Shown here: one piece after another, positions 17,670 to 27,271 of the stretch
Layout: each line of letters begins with the position of its first letter
How positions within the stretch are numbered: the first letter of the stretch is position 1
Origin: Pseudoduganella danionis
GTDB taxonomy: Bacteria > Pseudomonadota > Gammaproteobacteria > Burkholderiales > Burkholderiaceae_D
Direction of reading: 5' to 3'
Length of the DNA: 64,000 bases
Assembly (NCBI RefSeq): GCF_009720775.1
Contig: NZ_WNKW01000010.1
Span: 1-64,000 of the forward strand
The notes under the pieces: generated by a model
What the model was told of the DNA's origin: nothing
The model's input: the letters and a program-made list of their open reading frames with translations, nothing else
The model's database searches: none
Position numbers and translations under genes: made by a program

Positions 17670-19144
17670 GCACCCGCAGTTGATATGGGAAGCACAACTG
17701 GCAGCACTGCTGCCAGTTGCTTCACCAGTAGCTCCATCTGCTCGGCTGGCACCTGTGCATAGCCGAGCATCAATCCCTGCAGGGCCAGACTCCCCTGCGT
17801 CGCCTTGGCGCTCAATGGTTCCGCCACCATGCCCTGCTCCAGCAGGCGCTGGCTGATCGCCACATCACTCCAGTTCTGATCCCTAAAACACAACACCAGA
17901 TGCATGCCGGCAGACACGCCATGCAGCGTGACGTGCTGGCCCAGATGGCGCTGTAGCGCCGCCACCAGCGCATCGCGCCGCTGACGGTAGAGGCGCCGCA
18001 TACGCCGCACATGGCGCGCAAACTGTCCGCTGCGCAGAAACTCGGCCAGCGCCAGCTGTTCGCCCACGCGCCCGCGTGCAGACGACTGCGCACGCATCTG
18101 CGCAAAGGCCGGTGCCAGTATGGCCGGCACCACTACAAAGCCTATGCGTAGCGCGGGAAACATGGTCTTGCTGAAGGTGCCCAGATACACCACGGGCGCA
18201 TCATCGGCCAGCCCCTGCATGGCCGACAGCGGCGCCCCATCATGACGGAATTCGCTGTCGTAATCGTCTTCGATAATCAGCGCCCCGGCATGGCGCGCCG
18301 CTTCGATCAGCGCTATGCGGCGGCTCAGACTCAGCACACTACCCAGCGGGTACTGGTGCGACGGAGTGGTGTAGATCAGCCGCGGCGGACGTAGCAACCA
18401 GTCATCCGGCTGCGGTGCTATGCCCTCCTCGTCCACCTCAATGCCGGCCACATTCAGGCTGGCGCCACGCGCCGCAGCGAGCGCGCCAGCATAGCCGGGA
18501 TGCTCGATCCAGATGGTATCGCCCACATCGGCCAGCGCACGTAGGCACATATCGAGGCTGCTCTGGGTACCATCGGTGATGAATACCTGCGCCGCATCGC
18601 ACACCACGCCGCGCGCGGCGCGTAGGTGTTCGGCCACCGCCACCCGCAGCGGCCACTCGCCAGCCGCATCGCCATAGTTAAGCTGGGCCGGCGTCAGACT
18701 GCGCCACGCGCGTTCCAGCATACGGCGCCACAGCGCCAGCGGGAAGTGATCGAGGGCCGGCACGCCGGGCACAAAGGCACCGGCCAGGTGCACGGCCGTA
18801 GGCGGCGTACGCAGATTGCACACGCGCTGCGCCAGTCCGGCCTGTACGGCAGGTGGCACCACATGCGCACTGGCCGCCTGCAGCGGCACCGTAGCTACCA
18901 CTGTGCCGCGCCGGTCGCTATGCACATAGCCCTCACTGGCTAGCTGCTCGTAGGCATACAGCACAGTATTGCGCGCCACCTGCAATTCCTCGGCCAGCGC
19001 GCGCGAAGGTGCCAGCAGCGTTCCCGCTGTCAGCCTGCCCTGCCGGATTGCGCTGCGCAGGCACTCATGCAGCAGGCGCTGACGCGACCAGCCATGCTGC
19101 GCGTGCTGCGCGATGTAGGCGTTGAAAAGCAGGGAATAATCCAT
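17666..19144 (-). CDS. MocR/PdxR-type regulator (GntR HTH fused to aminotransferase domain)
   Basis: The 492-residue protein has an N-terminal winged helix (SRALAEELQVARNTVLYAYE) joined to a class I aminotransferase fold. The PLP region reads IIEDDYDSEFRHDG, and the Schiff-base Lys lies in YLGTFSKTMFPALRIGF. Such proteins use PLP or an adduct as a sensor, often for vitamin B6 or amino-acid genes. It is transcribed away from a PNPOx-like gene 89 bp off, its probable target. The ATG at 19144 has GGAG six bases upstream; a start seven codons earlier lacks support. The 3' end overlaps the TonB receptor gene by 4 bp. Confidence 0.92.
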   Translation of the reverse strand: MDYSLLFNAYIAQHAQHGWSRQRLLHECLRSAIRQGRLTAGTLLAPSRALAEELQVARNTVLYAYEQLASEGYVHSDRRGTVVATVPLQAASAHVVPPAVQAGLAQRVCNLRTPPTAVHLAGAFVPGVPALDHFPLALWRRMLERAWRSLTPAQLNYGDAAGEWPLRVAVAEHLRAARGVVCDAAQVFITDGTQSSLDMCLRALADVGDTIWIEHPGYAGALAAARGASLNVAGIEVDEEGIAPQPDDWLLRPPRLIYTTPSHQYPLGSVLSLSRRIALIEAARHAGALIIEDDYDSEFRHDGAPLSAMQGLADDAPVVYLGTFSKTMFPALRIGFVVVPAILAPAFAQMRAQSSARGRVGEQLALAEFLRSGQFARHVRRMRRLYRQRRDALVAALQRHLGQHVTLHGVSAGMHLVLCFRDQNWSDVAISQRLLEQGMVAEPLSAKATQGSLALQGLMLGYAQVPAEQMELLVKQLAAVLPVVLPISTAGA

Positions 19145-19233
19145 CGTGGCTCCAAAAAATAACACAGTTCTGGATCTTTTTAAGGAACCATCACTCCATT
19201 ATATTGGCACTTCAATTCAACCGGATGGAGATT

Positions 19234-19890
19234 ATGACCACACCAGAAACTGCCGCAGCACCGAGCGAACGCACGCGTATCCGCCGCATCCCCACCAATG
19301 CCGCCTATGACACAGCCACACTGCACGCCATCGTCGATGCGGCCTACCTGTGCCACATCGCTTTTGCCGATGAGCGGGGCGCGCATTGCATCCCCACGGC
19401 ATGCTGGCGCGAAGACGGCCACCTGTACATCCACGGCTCGAATGGCAGCCGTATGCTCAAGCGCCTGACGGACAGTGAATGCTGCGTGACGATTACCCAT
19501 CTCGATGGGCTGGTGCTGGCGCGTTCCGCCTTCAATCACTCGATGAACTACCGCTCGGCCATGATTTACGGCCGCTTTGAAGTAGTCAGCGACGAAGCAC
19601 AGCGCCACCGTGCGCTGGAAAACTTCATGGAGCATCTGGCGCCCGGGCGTCAGGCAGAAATCCGCGCCGGTTCGGACAAGGAATATGCGGCCACCACCAT
19701 CCTGCGCATCAGCCTCGATGAAGCGGCCTGCAAGATCCGCAGCGGCGGCCCGAACGACGACGAAGAAGACATGCAGCAGCCCGCATGGGCCGGTGTACTA
19801 CCGCTGGCACTCAAACCACAGGCGCCAATAGTCGACGAGGGCTGCCTTATGCCGGCTCCGGCCTACGTGCAGCAGTGGCTGCAGGATTGA
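19234..19890 (+). CDS. Pyridoxamine 5'-phosphate oxidase-like flavin-binding protein
   Basis: The 218-residue protein has the split-barrel fold of FMN-binding PNPOx-related proteins, as judged from AYLCHIAFADERGAHCIPTACW, LYIHGSNGSRMLKRL and SMNYRSAMIYGRFEVV. Members include oxidases, heme-utilisation proteins and nitroreductases, so the reaction is open. It is divergent from a MocR regulator, a pairing consistent with B6-linked control. The ATG at 19234 has GGAG five bases upstream; ATGs further up lack one. Its 3' end overlaps the convergent last gene of the TldD/MoxR operon by 44 bp. Confidence 0.85.
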   Translation: MTTPETAAAPSERTRIRRIPTNAAYDTATLHAIVDAAYLCHIAFADERGAHCIPTACWREDGHLYIHGSNGSRMLKRLTDSECCVTITHLDGLVLARSAFNHSMNYRSAMIYGRFEVVSDEAQRHRALENFMEHLAPGRQAEIRAGSDKEYAATTILRISLDEAACKIRSGGPNDDEEDMQQPAWAGVLPLALKPQAPIVDEGCLMPAPAYVQQWLQD

Positions 19891-21613
19891 ACTGCTCGCG
19901 CCACCACAGCACCAGCATGCAAGCGATGAACAGCAGGCCGGATGAGGCAATCGGCAGCAGCGCGGTGGTAGCCGGTGCAGCTTGCTGCGCCGATGTGGCT
20001 GCCAGCGCTGGCGAGGCCGAAGTCATGGGCTGCGCCTGGGCCATTCCCTGCGGGGTGTGGCGCGCAGCATAACGCACCGTGGCATCGCGCCGCAGCGCGC
20101 GCTGCCACGCCGGCCAGTCATTCGGCCCGTACACATACAGGCGCTCCGCTTCCTGCGTACCGCCCAGTGTCATAGTCAGCCAGCCTGCCTGCGCTGGCCA
20201 GACTGCGGCGCAGGCCGCATCGGCTTTGTCACGGCGGCGCTGCAATGGCTGCTGCGACAAGCCCTCCACCTGCAGCATGGCGCCCGCTGGCGCACCTTGC
20301 ACACATAGCTCGCTGCGCAGTCCCGCCAGCGGCATTGGGTCATCCAGCTGCCATGCCAGCTTGCCCTTGCTCGGCAAGGCTATCGTATCCAGCGCCACCT
20401 GCCACCATGCTGCCAGCGCCTGCGGCGCACTGATGGCGTAGCGATGCCATTCCGTCAGCCCGAGCCAGATCACGCGGCCACGCTGCAGTTCGCGCTGCCA
20501 CAACCATGGCTGCTTCCTGTCATCCTGTGCCAGCACGCTCCAGCCGGCACTCTGCCCGGCCGGATTCCAGGGTGCTGGCGCCAGCGCCAACTGCGTACCA
20601 GCCAGCGCAAACTGGCGCATGTCTTCCTTCTCCGTAGTGGCCGACTGGGCTTGCAGATGCAGGCCAAATTCGCGCTGCCACAATGCCGTATCGGCCGCAT
20701 TCGCGCCCAGCACCACCAGCGGCACTCCCTGTCTCACTTGCGCCAGCAAGGCGCTGCGTGCAGCCGGCGCCAAATGTTCGATATAGGCCGCGTCAGCAAA
20801 CAGCAGGTTGGGCGCTGTCAAAGCTTCGCGTGCTGCTTCCTGACGGGCGATGGCCTTGCCCAGCGTGACATTCCAGTCCACCAGTGCTCCGCCATCCACC
20901 AGCAACTGATTCAGGCTACGCGCATCGAACGACGGCGCATCAAACAGCCCGCGTACCTGCAACGGTGTCGCCTCCCTCACCTGCAGCGGCAACGGTCCCT
21001 GCGCCTGCACTTTGCCAGCCGCATCCAGTATGCGCGCCTGTAGCACCATCGCTTCCGCCACAGGTGGCAGCCATTGCACACTCTGAGTTGTACCAGCCTT
21101 TGCCGCTGGACCGGAATCCGCCAGCACCTGATGGTTTTCTGCCAGTAGCTGCAGCCGCCAGCCTGCCTGTGCTTCGCCACGCCGCACTGTCAGCGTGAAC
21201 TGCCGACCCAATGCCAGCGTGCGCGGAAAATCCAGCCAGAGCAGATCGGCCGCCTTGGGCGTCCATTGCAGCGGACGGGCCGGCACATCGCGCCACTCCG
21301 CATCGCGCAAGCCATCGCCGCGCAGCTCCACAGCGCTGGCTGCGGCCACACGCTGCAGTTGCGTTGCCGTGACGGCAGCAGGCGCATCGCTCTGGATCAC
21401 AACAGGCGCCGCTGCACCGGCAGGCAGGCGCAATCCGGCCAATGTAAGCGCCAGCGCCAGTGCCGCCAGCAGCACCAGCGCTGCGTTGATCTGCTGATGC
21501 CGCCGCAGATACAGCGCAGCACTCACCATACCAGTCAGCACAACGGCCAGCGGCACTAGCCACTGGCTCAGCGGAATCGACGACCATAGGGCAGACATCA
21601 TGGCAGCATTCAT
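19847..21613 (-). CDS. Membrane protein with amidotransferase-like fold, last gene of the TldD/MoxR operon
   Basis: The 588-residue protein starts MNAAMMSALWSSIPLSQWLV. Two N-terminal membrane segments and one near the C-terminus (LLFIACMLVLWW) frame a large periplasmic part. The middle (about 225-400) resembles the class I glutamine-amidotransferase-like fold seen in membrane proteins of MoxR/VWA loci, but no catalytic Cys-His-Glu triad was recognised, so it is probably non-enzymatic. The ATG overlaps the stop of the upstream gene (ATGA), showing translational coupling. Assignment rests mainly on context; the function is unknown. Confidence 0.7.
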   Translation of the reverse strand: MNAAMMSALWSSIPLSQWLVPLAVVLTGMVSAALYLRRHQQINAALVLLAALALALTLAGLRLPAGAAAPVVIQSDAPAAVTATQLQRVAAASAVELRGDGLRDAEWRDVPARPLQWTPKAADLLWLDFPRTLALGRQFTLTVRRGEAQAGWRLQLLAENHQVLADSGPAAKAGTTQSVQWLPPVAEAMVLQARILDAAGKVQAQGPLPLQVREATPLQVRGLFDAPSFDARSLNQLLVDGGALVDWNVTLGKAIARQEAAREALTAPNLLFADAAYIEHLAPAARSALLAQVRQGVPLVVLGANAADTALWQREFGLHLQAQSATTEKEDMRQFALAGTQLALAPAPWNPAGQSAGWSVLAQDDRKQPWLWQRELQRGRVIWLGLTEWHRYAISAPQALAAWWQVALDTIALPSKGKLAWQLDDPMPLAGLRSELCVQGAPAGAMLQVEGLSQQPLQRRRDKADAACAAVWPAQAGWLTMTLGGTQEAERLYVYGPNDWPAWQRALRRDATVRYAARHTPQGMAQAQPMTSASPALAATSAQQAAPATTALLPIASSGLLFIACMLVLWWREQFNPAATAARRPEPA

Positions 21614-23649
21614 TGTGCGGGCTCCTTGCCATTCCAGGCGCGACGGAAAGCGGTATCGCTCACGCTGCGCGACTGTAGCAGCACGGGCGCCTCGGTCAGC
21701 GTACCGCGCAGCCACGCGCGCAGTTCGCCACGGCAGGGCAAGCAGCCATCCTGCACATCCTGCACGGCGCGCTGCGCCGCCAGCTTCTGTTCCGGATCGG
21801 TGATGCGCTGGCTAATCGCTTCCCGTGCGGCCTTGCTCCATAGGGCAGGCAAGGCGCTGTCCTGCGCCAGCGCCTGTACCAGCTCGCGCACTTCGGCTGG
21901 CACGCTCACACTGGCCGCTCCTTGCGCACGCTTGTAGCCAAGCACACCGACTATATCGCCACTCATGCGCTTCTCTTCTTTCAGCGCAGGCGGAACGAAT
22001 GCCGTACGGTGCAGATAGACCCGCTCGGCCGCCTGCAATTCCTTGATCGCTTCCAGCGCCTTGTATTCTGGCGCTAGCGCCGTCTTCGGCGTGATTGCAC
22101 GCAGCGACTTCTCCGCATCCCACATGGCGGCCAATGCGCGCTTCAGGATCGCTTTGGTCTTGGGATCGAAGATGGTGGCATTATCTTCCTGATCGTGGGC
22201 GTGGCCAAACTCCTTGAGCATGGAACTGTCACGGCCAAAGCCGGCTGCCGGTGGGCCGCCTTCGTGGCCATGCTCGCCCTCGTGCTCGTCGCCGAACAGG
22301 CTGGATTCCTCACCGAGGAACTGGCCATAGCGCAGCCTTAGCTTGGCCTGATCGTTAGCAATCGCCTCGCTGCGGCTACGCACCGTGGCAGGCGGCATCG
22401 AAGGCTGCGCCTGCATATCGGCCAGCAGCTGCTCCGTATCGATGATGATCTGACGCTGGCTGCGCAGCGTTTCCGGCTTGGCCAGACTAGGCAGCGCGGT
22501 CGCTTCCAGACTCTCCGCTTCAGGCGCGGGCAAGCGCAGCGTGTAAGTCGGCGACTGGGTGGTGTGCGGATGGTCGGGCGCATTGTCGCTAGCCCGCACG
22601 AAGAAATACAGCTCGTCGCCGGGTTCCATACCCAGTTCACTCAGATTCCATTGCTTCTTCCAGTTGCGCTCTTTCGGATTGGCCGACTGCGGCAGCGGCA
22701 CTTCGCGGTCGCTGAAGCGGATGTTCTCGCCGCTGCCGCGCGCGAGTGTCATGTGCAGGCTGGCACGGCTGATCGCGTAATCATCCTTCGCGCTGACGGC
22801 AATCTGCACGCTGCGCGCATCACGGGCCAACATATGTATCAGCTCAGTAGGCTCCGTAATCGTCACCTCGGGTGCCTGATCGGGAATCACCCTGATGGTG
22901 TAGCGCGTAGCGCCCGGCTGGCGCAGACGCCAGAACAGCGATTCATCGACGCGCTGGCGGATACATTCAGCACCCAACTGCAGCGCGCTGCCATCGCCTA
23001 ACTCCACCACGGGCAACACGCTGCCTGCGTCCTTGAGGCACCAGTACACCGTGGAATACTGCGGTATCTGCACATCCCGTGCCGCCGTTTCAAAAGGTTT
23101 GCTACCCGTATAGGCGGGCGGTTCCACGCGCAGATAAACTTCGCCACCACCGGCCACGCGGGCGCTGCGCTGCGCTGCAGACGGCATGCCGGCGGAGGAC
23201 TGGCGGCTCTGCACCACGCTGCCAATTACTAGCCACAGCACTAGCACCAGTAGCGGTGCCACTGGCCAGCGCACACGGCCACGGGCAATGGCGGCATAGT
23301 CGGCCTCACCCAGCACGGCATGCAGGCGCGCCAGCAAGCGCTGCTGCTGCAGACGGCCGATGGCGGAAATGGCATCCATCGCCAGCAGATCGGCACTATC
23401 CTCAAGTGCCGGAACAGCAGCATTCAGCCACGACGTCCATTCTGCATGGAGGCGCCGGCGCCAGCGCTGTACATCAAACGCCACCCACAATACCGCCAGC
23501 AGCAAGCCTGCCAATATGAACAGCCGTGCCGCAGGCAGCAGCCAGAGGGCGAGCAGCAGTGGCACCAGCAGCGCCGCCCATACTGGCAAACGGCGCAGGA
23601 AGATGGCGCGACGCAAACGCTGACGTAATAACTCAGTTTCGTCGCGCAT
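21610..23649 (-). CDS. DUF4175-like membrane protein of the TldD/MoxR operon
   Basis: The 679-residue protein has N-terminal membrane segments around residues 20-60 and another near 130-145. A long extracytoplasmic part follows, with beta-rich repeats (for example RVIPDQAPEVTITEP) and then a helical region. The architecture matches DUF4175-type proteins found beside MoxR and DUF58 genes. Two local oddities are a His/acid cluster (GDEHEGEHGHEGG, about residue 455) that could bind metal, and a CLPC pair near the C-terminus. The start overlaps the upstream gene by 17 bp and the stop overlaps the downstream ATG. The biochemical role is unknown. Confidence 0.75.
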   Translation of the reverse strand: MRDETELLRQRLRRAIFLRRLPVWAALLVPLLLALWLLPAARLFILAGLLLAVLWVAFDVQRWRRRLHAEWTSWLNAAVPALEDSADLLAMDAISAIGRLQQQRLLARLHAVLGEADYAAIARGRVRWPVAPLLVLVLWLVIGSVVQSRQSSAGMPSAAQRSARVAGGGEVYLRVEPPAYTGSKPFETAARDVQIPQYSTVYWCLKDAGSVLPVVELGDGSALQLGAECIRQRVDESLFWRLRQPGATRYTIRVIPDQAPEVTITEPTELIHMLARDARSVQIAVSAKDDYAISRASLHMTLARGSGENIRFSDREVPLPQSANPKERNWKKQWNLSELGMEPGDELYFFVRASDNAPDHPHTTQSPTYTLRLPAPEAESLEATALPSLAKPETLRSQRQIIIDTEQLLADMQAQPSMPPATVRSRSEAIANDQAKLRLRYGQFLGEESSLFGDEHEGEHGHEGGPPAAGFGRDSSMLKEFGHAHDQEDNATIFDPKTKAILKRALAAMWDAEKSLRAITPKTALAPEYKALEAIKELQAAERVYLHRTAFVPPALKEEKRMSGDIVGVLGYKRAQGAASVSVPAEVRELVQALAQDSALPALWSKAAREAISQRITDPEQKLAAQRAVQDVQDGCLPCRGELRAWLRGTLTEAPVLLQSRSVSDTAFRRAWNGKEPAQ

Positions 23650-24703
23650 GACTCAGTACCCGTTCGATCATCAATAGCGCCAGCAGCACATATGCCAGCC
23701 AGCGTGCCGGTTCAGCTTCGGCAGCTCTGCCACCCGTCGCAGGCGTGGCGCTCCACTGCTGCGAAGTCAGTCCGTACGGCGTTGCCGCTGCTGGCTGTAG
23801 CTGCTGCCAGCTCTGGTACAGTGCGTATGCAGCTTCCGCATCGCGTGGCGGAAATGCGTCCGAAGTCCAGATACGGCCTTGCGCGGTGTCGGCATATTGC
23901 AGACGCAGGCCATTCAGGCTCACGCTCTGCCCTGCAGCTTTTTCGCTGTGCACGCGTGCGGTGCCCAGCCACCAGTGTGGCGCTGACCACCGGGCGGGCG
24001 CGGGGTCTGGCCGGTCCCAGATAATCAGGCTGGTGGCCGGACCAGGCGTATCGACAAAACGCACGGCCAACCCGCCTTTAGCCTGATCGGCGCCGACACT
24101 TGCAAACGCGGCAAACATGGCGCGCCACAAGGGCAGTCGTTCCGGCGTAGTCGCCAGCACTACTTCCTGTATGGCCAGCCCAGGCGGCGGCGCTTGATCG
24201 CCGCTCGCAGTGCCAGCCATGGTACGCAGCGTCACCGCATGGGCGAACTGGGGCGGCCGTGCGGGCATGGCCAGTTGCTGATCGCGGCTGACCACCAGCA
24301 GACGGGCGGTGGCGCGCCACTCGCGCTCATGTTCGGCCAGCCAGCGCAAAGGCTGGGCAGGCAGCTCCAGTTGCTGTGCGTGGCCCATGCCAGCGGCGGC
24401 AATCTGCTGCTGTGCCCACACCGGGTCCGCACCTTTATCCAGTAGCACGGTATCCCCGCGCCACGGCACGATGGTGGCAGCCAGCCATGCCAGCAGTACG
24501 ATCAGCAGCAGACAGCGCACCAGTAGCAGCAGGCGGTCGCGCCACTGCCAGATGCGCAATTGCTGGGGTTCGGCAGCGGGCAGGAAGCGCGCAGTCGCCA
24601 GCGGCTCTGCCGTCAGCCGCTGACGCTTCTGCCGGTGCCACCACCATGGCAGCAACAGCAGCGGCAAAGCCAGCCACCAGTAGGGATAGGAACTGAAGAT
24701 CAT
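23633..24703 (-). CDS. BatA-like protein with N-terminal double-membrane domain
   Basis: The 356-residue product opens with MIFSSYPYWWLALPLLLLPW and a second segment at about 55-77, the pattern of the aerotolerance-regulator (BatA) N-terminal domain. A periplasmic domain and a final membrane segment (about 340-355) follow. In related loci such proteins sit with a MoxR chaperone and DUF58/VWA proteins as a membrane module. The ATG overlaps the stop of the DUF58 gene (ATGA). No VWA metal site was seen in it. The function is inferred from context only. Confidence 0.75.
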   Translation of the reverse strand: MIFSSYPYWWLALPLLLLPWWWHRQKRQRLTAEPLATARFLPAAEPQQLRIWQWRDRLLLLVRCLLLIVLLAWLAATIVPWRGDTVLLDKGADPVWAQQQIAAAGMGHAQQLELPAQPLRWLAEHEREWRATARLLVVSRDQQLAMPARPPQFAHAVTLRTMAGTASGDQAPPPGLAIQEVVLATTPERLPLWRAMFAAFASVGADQAKGGLAVRFVDTPGPATSLIIWDRPDPAPARWSAPHWWLGTARVHSEKAAGQSVSLNGLRLQYADTAQGRIWTSDAFPPRDAEAAYALYQSWQQLQPAAATPYGLTSQQWSATPATGGRAAEAEPARWLAYVLLALLMIERVLSHARRN

Positions 24704-25599
24704 CGGCTGGCAGCCCTTCTCGCGCCTGCCGCACGTAGCCAACCGCGCAGCACTTCCACTACCGGCTGCTCGATACAGGCCACAGTGTGCACGATATCGC
24801 TCTGACGGCAGGCCTGTGCCACCGCATCGAAATGGGCACGGCTCTGTTCGCGATAACTGACACGGTCCGCGCCGCTCAAGCGATGCAGGCCGCCACTGCG
24901 TTCGGGATCACGATAGGCTGTACCAGCACGGAAGCTGGCATCGACTTCCGCCTGCGTACGCAGCGTCAGCAGCCGTACGTCGTGCTGCATGCGGCGCAGC
25001 CGCTGCAACGCCTCGCTGAGTGGCGAAGGCCAGTCCAGAAAATCGCTGGCGACGAACATCACCGCAGGGCTGCGGGCAAAGTGCAGATGGGCTTTCAGTA
25101 CCTCGCTGGTGGGCAGGCCACCCAGCGGCTGCGCCTTGTTCAGCTGTGCCAGTACGCGCTGCAACTGACGTGGGCCACGAGCCGCAGGTGTGAAATCCAC
25201 CTTGTCGCCACTGCACACCACCAGACCGAAGGCATCGCCCTGACGCTGGGCTATCGCCGCCACACAGGCCAGCACGGTGCGGGCAAACCACAGCTTGTCG
25301 ATGCCGTTGATCTCGCGGCTGGGTTCCGCCATGGACGCAGTCGCATCCAGCCATAACCAGACCGCGACGTGGCTGTCACGCTCCGCTTCGCGGATGAAAT
25401 AGCGATCGGCACGGGCCAGCAGCTTCCAGTCCACGCGGCGCCATTCATCACCGGGCGCATACGCACGGTACTCGGAGAACTCCACGCCAGCACCGCGCTC
25501 ACGGCCTGCATGAATGCCATGGCCGAGTCCTGCCAGCACGTGCCGGATCACCAGATCCAGATCACGGGTCTGCGCCATCATGGCGGTGGTAGGCATCAT
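24700..25599 (-). CDS. DUF58 domain protein
   Basis: The 299-residue soluble protein carries the DUF58 core EFSEYRAYAPGDEWRRVDWK followed by a VWA-like domain whose metal-site motif reads LWLDATASM (DxTxS rather than the usual DxSxS). DUF58 proteins pair with MoxR ATPases and are thought to act as adaptor or substrate partners in complex assembly or stress response. It lies 15 bp after the MoxR gene and overlaps the next gene by four bases. Confidence 0.9.
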   Translation of the reverse strand: MMPTTAMMAQTRDLDLVIRHVLAGLGHGIHAGRERGAGVEFSEYRAYAPGDEWRRVDWKLLARADRYFIREAERDSHVAVWLWLDATASMAEPSREINGIDKLWFARTVLACVAAIAQRQGDAFGLVVCSGDKVDFTPAARGPRQLQRVLAQLNKAQPLGGLPTSEVLKAHLHFARSPAVMFVASDFLDWPSPLSEALQRLRRMQHDVRLLTLRTQAEVDASFRAGTAYRDPERSGGLHRLSGADRVSYREQSRAHFDAVAQACRQSDIVHTVACIEQPVVEVLRGWLRAAGARRAASR

Positions 25600-25614
25600 C
25601 GTCAGCGTACGGCC

Positions 25615-26631
<1,017 letters not shown>

Positions 26632-26632
26632 A

Positions 26633-27253
26633 TCAAGCTCCCAACGCGTATTGAATGATGTTGACGGCAAAGCGGGTGTTATCGATCGCCAGCCAGCGTT
26701 TGTTGCGGAAGTCGTAATCCCACTCGCAACCGTAGTCCTTGTTACTGTACAAAAGCCGCACGCGGCCACCGAATTCCACGGCCTTCAGATAATCGTGCAC
26801 CAGATCGTCGCCCCAGCCGTTCAGCTCCACGCTGGTATTCGGCGGCCCGTCGAAATGGAAGAAGCTCGAATACACGGGATGGCTATTCGGTATCTTGTGC
26901 AGGGCTTTCGCGCCGAAGATACGGCCGATCTCGGCCTCGAACGATTTGGCAAACAGGCCATCGATATCGTGGTTGCAGTCATCCACGAACAGGAAACCGC
27001 CGCCACGGATGTAGCGCTCCAGATTGCGCCGCTCGGCCGGTGTGAACTGCACCAGCTTGTGGCCGGCGAAATAGCAGAACGGCGCTTCCAGCATTTTCGG
27101 ATCGGATAGCGCGACGATGCGTTCAACGGGGTCCACCCGCAAGGTCGTGTATTCGACCAGCGAGTTGAGCACATTGCTCGGCATGCGGATGTCCACATCC
27201 CAGTCGCCCGACTCGTAAGTCAGGCGGGTGAAATAAAAATCGTAACTGGCCAC
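26633..27253 (-). CDS. DUF4159 domain protein
   Basis: The 206-residue protein matches DUF4159 by YDFYFTRLTYESGDWDVD near the start and YIRGGGFLFVDDCNHDIDGL in the centre, which resembles an amidotransferase-like fold. DUF4159 proteins are commonly found with MoxR and DUF58 genes. The start is GTG. No signal peptide is visible here, although many DUF4159 proteins are exported. It sits 18 bp after the second TldE gene and joins the protease part of the operon to the MoxR part. The function is unknown. Confidence 0.88.
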   Translation of the reverse strand: MASYDFYFTRLTYESGDWDVDIRMPSNVLNSLVEYTTLRVDPVERIVALSDPKMLEAPFCYFAGHKLVQFTPAERRNLERYIRGGGFLFVDDCNHDIDGLFAKSFEAEIGRIFGAKALHKIPNSHPVYSSFFHFDGPPNTSVELNGWGDDLVHDYLKAVEFGGRVRLLYSNKDYGCEWDYDFRNKRWLAIDNTRFAVNIIQYALGA

Positions 27254-27271
27254 GCTGTGTCCCGTGCTGCC

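Noticed and set aside
22564..25500. Several plus-strand frames of 80-240 codons opposite the DUF58/BatA/DUF4175 genes
   Set aside because: The minus-strand genes overlap neatly by ATGA junctions and show family motifs, whereas the plus-strand frames show none.
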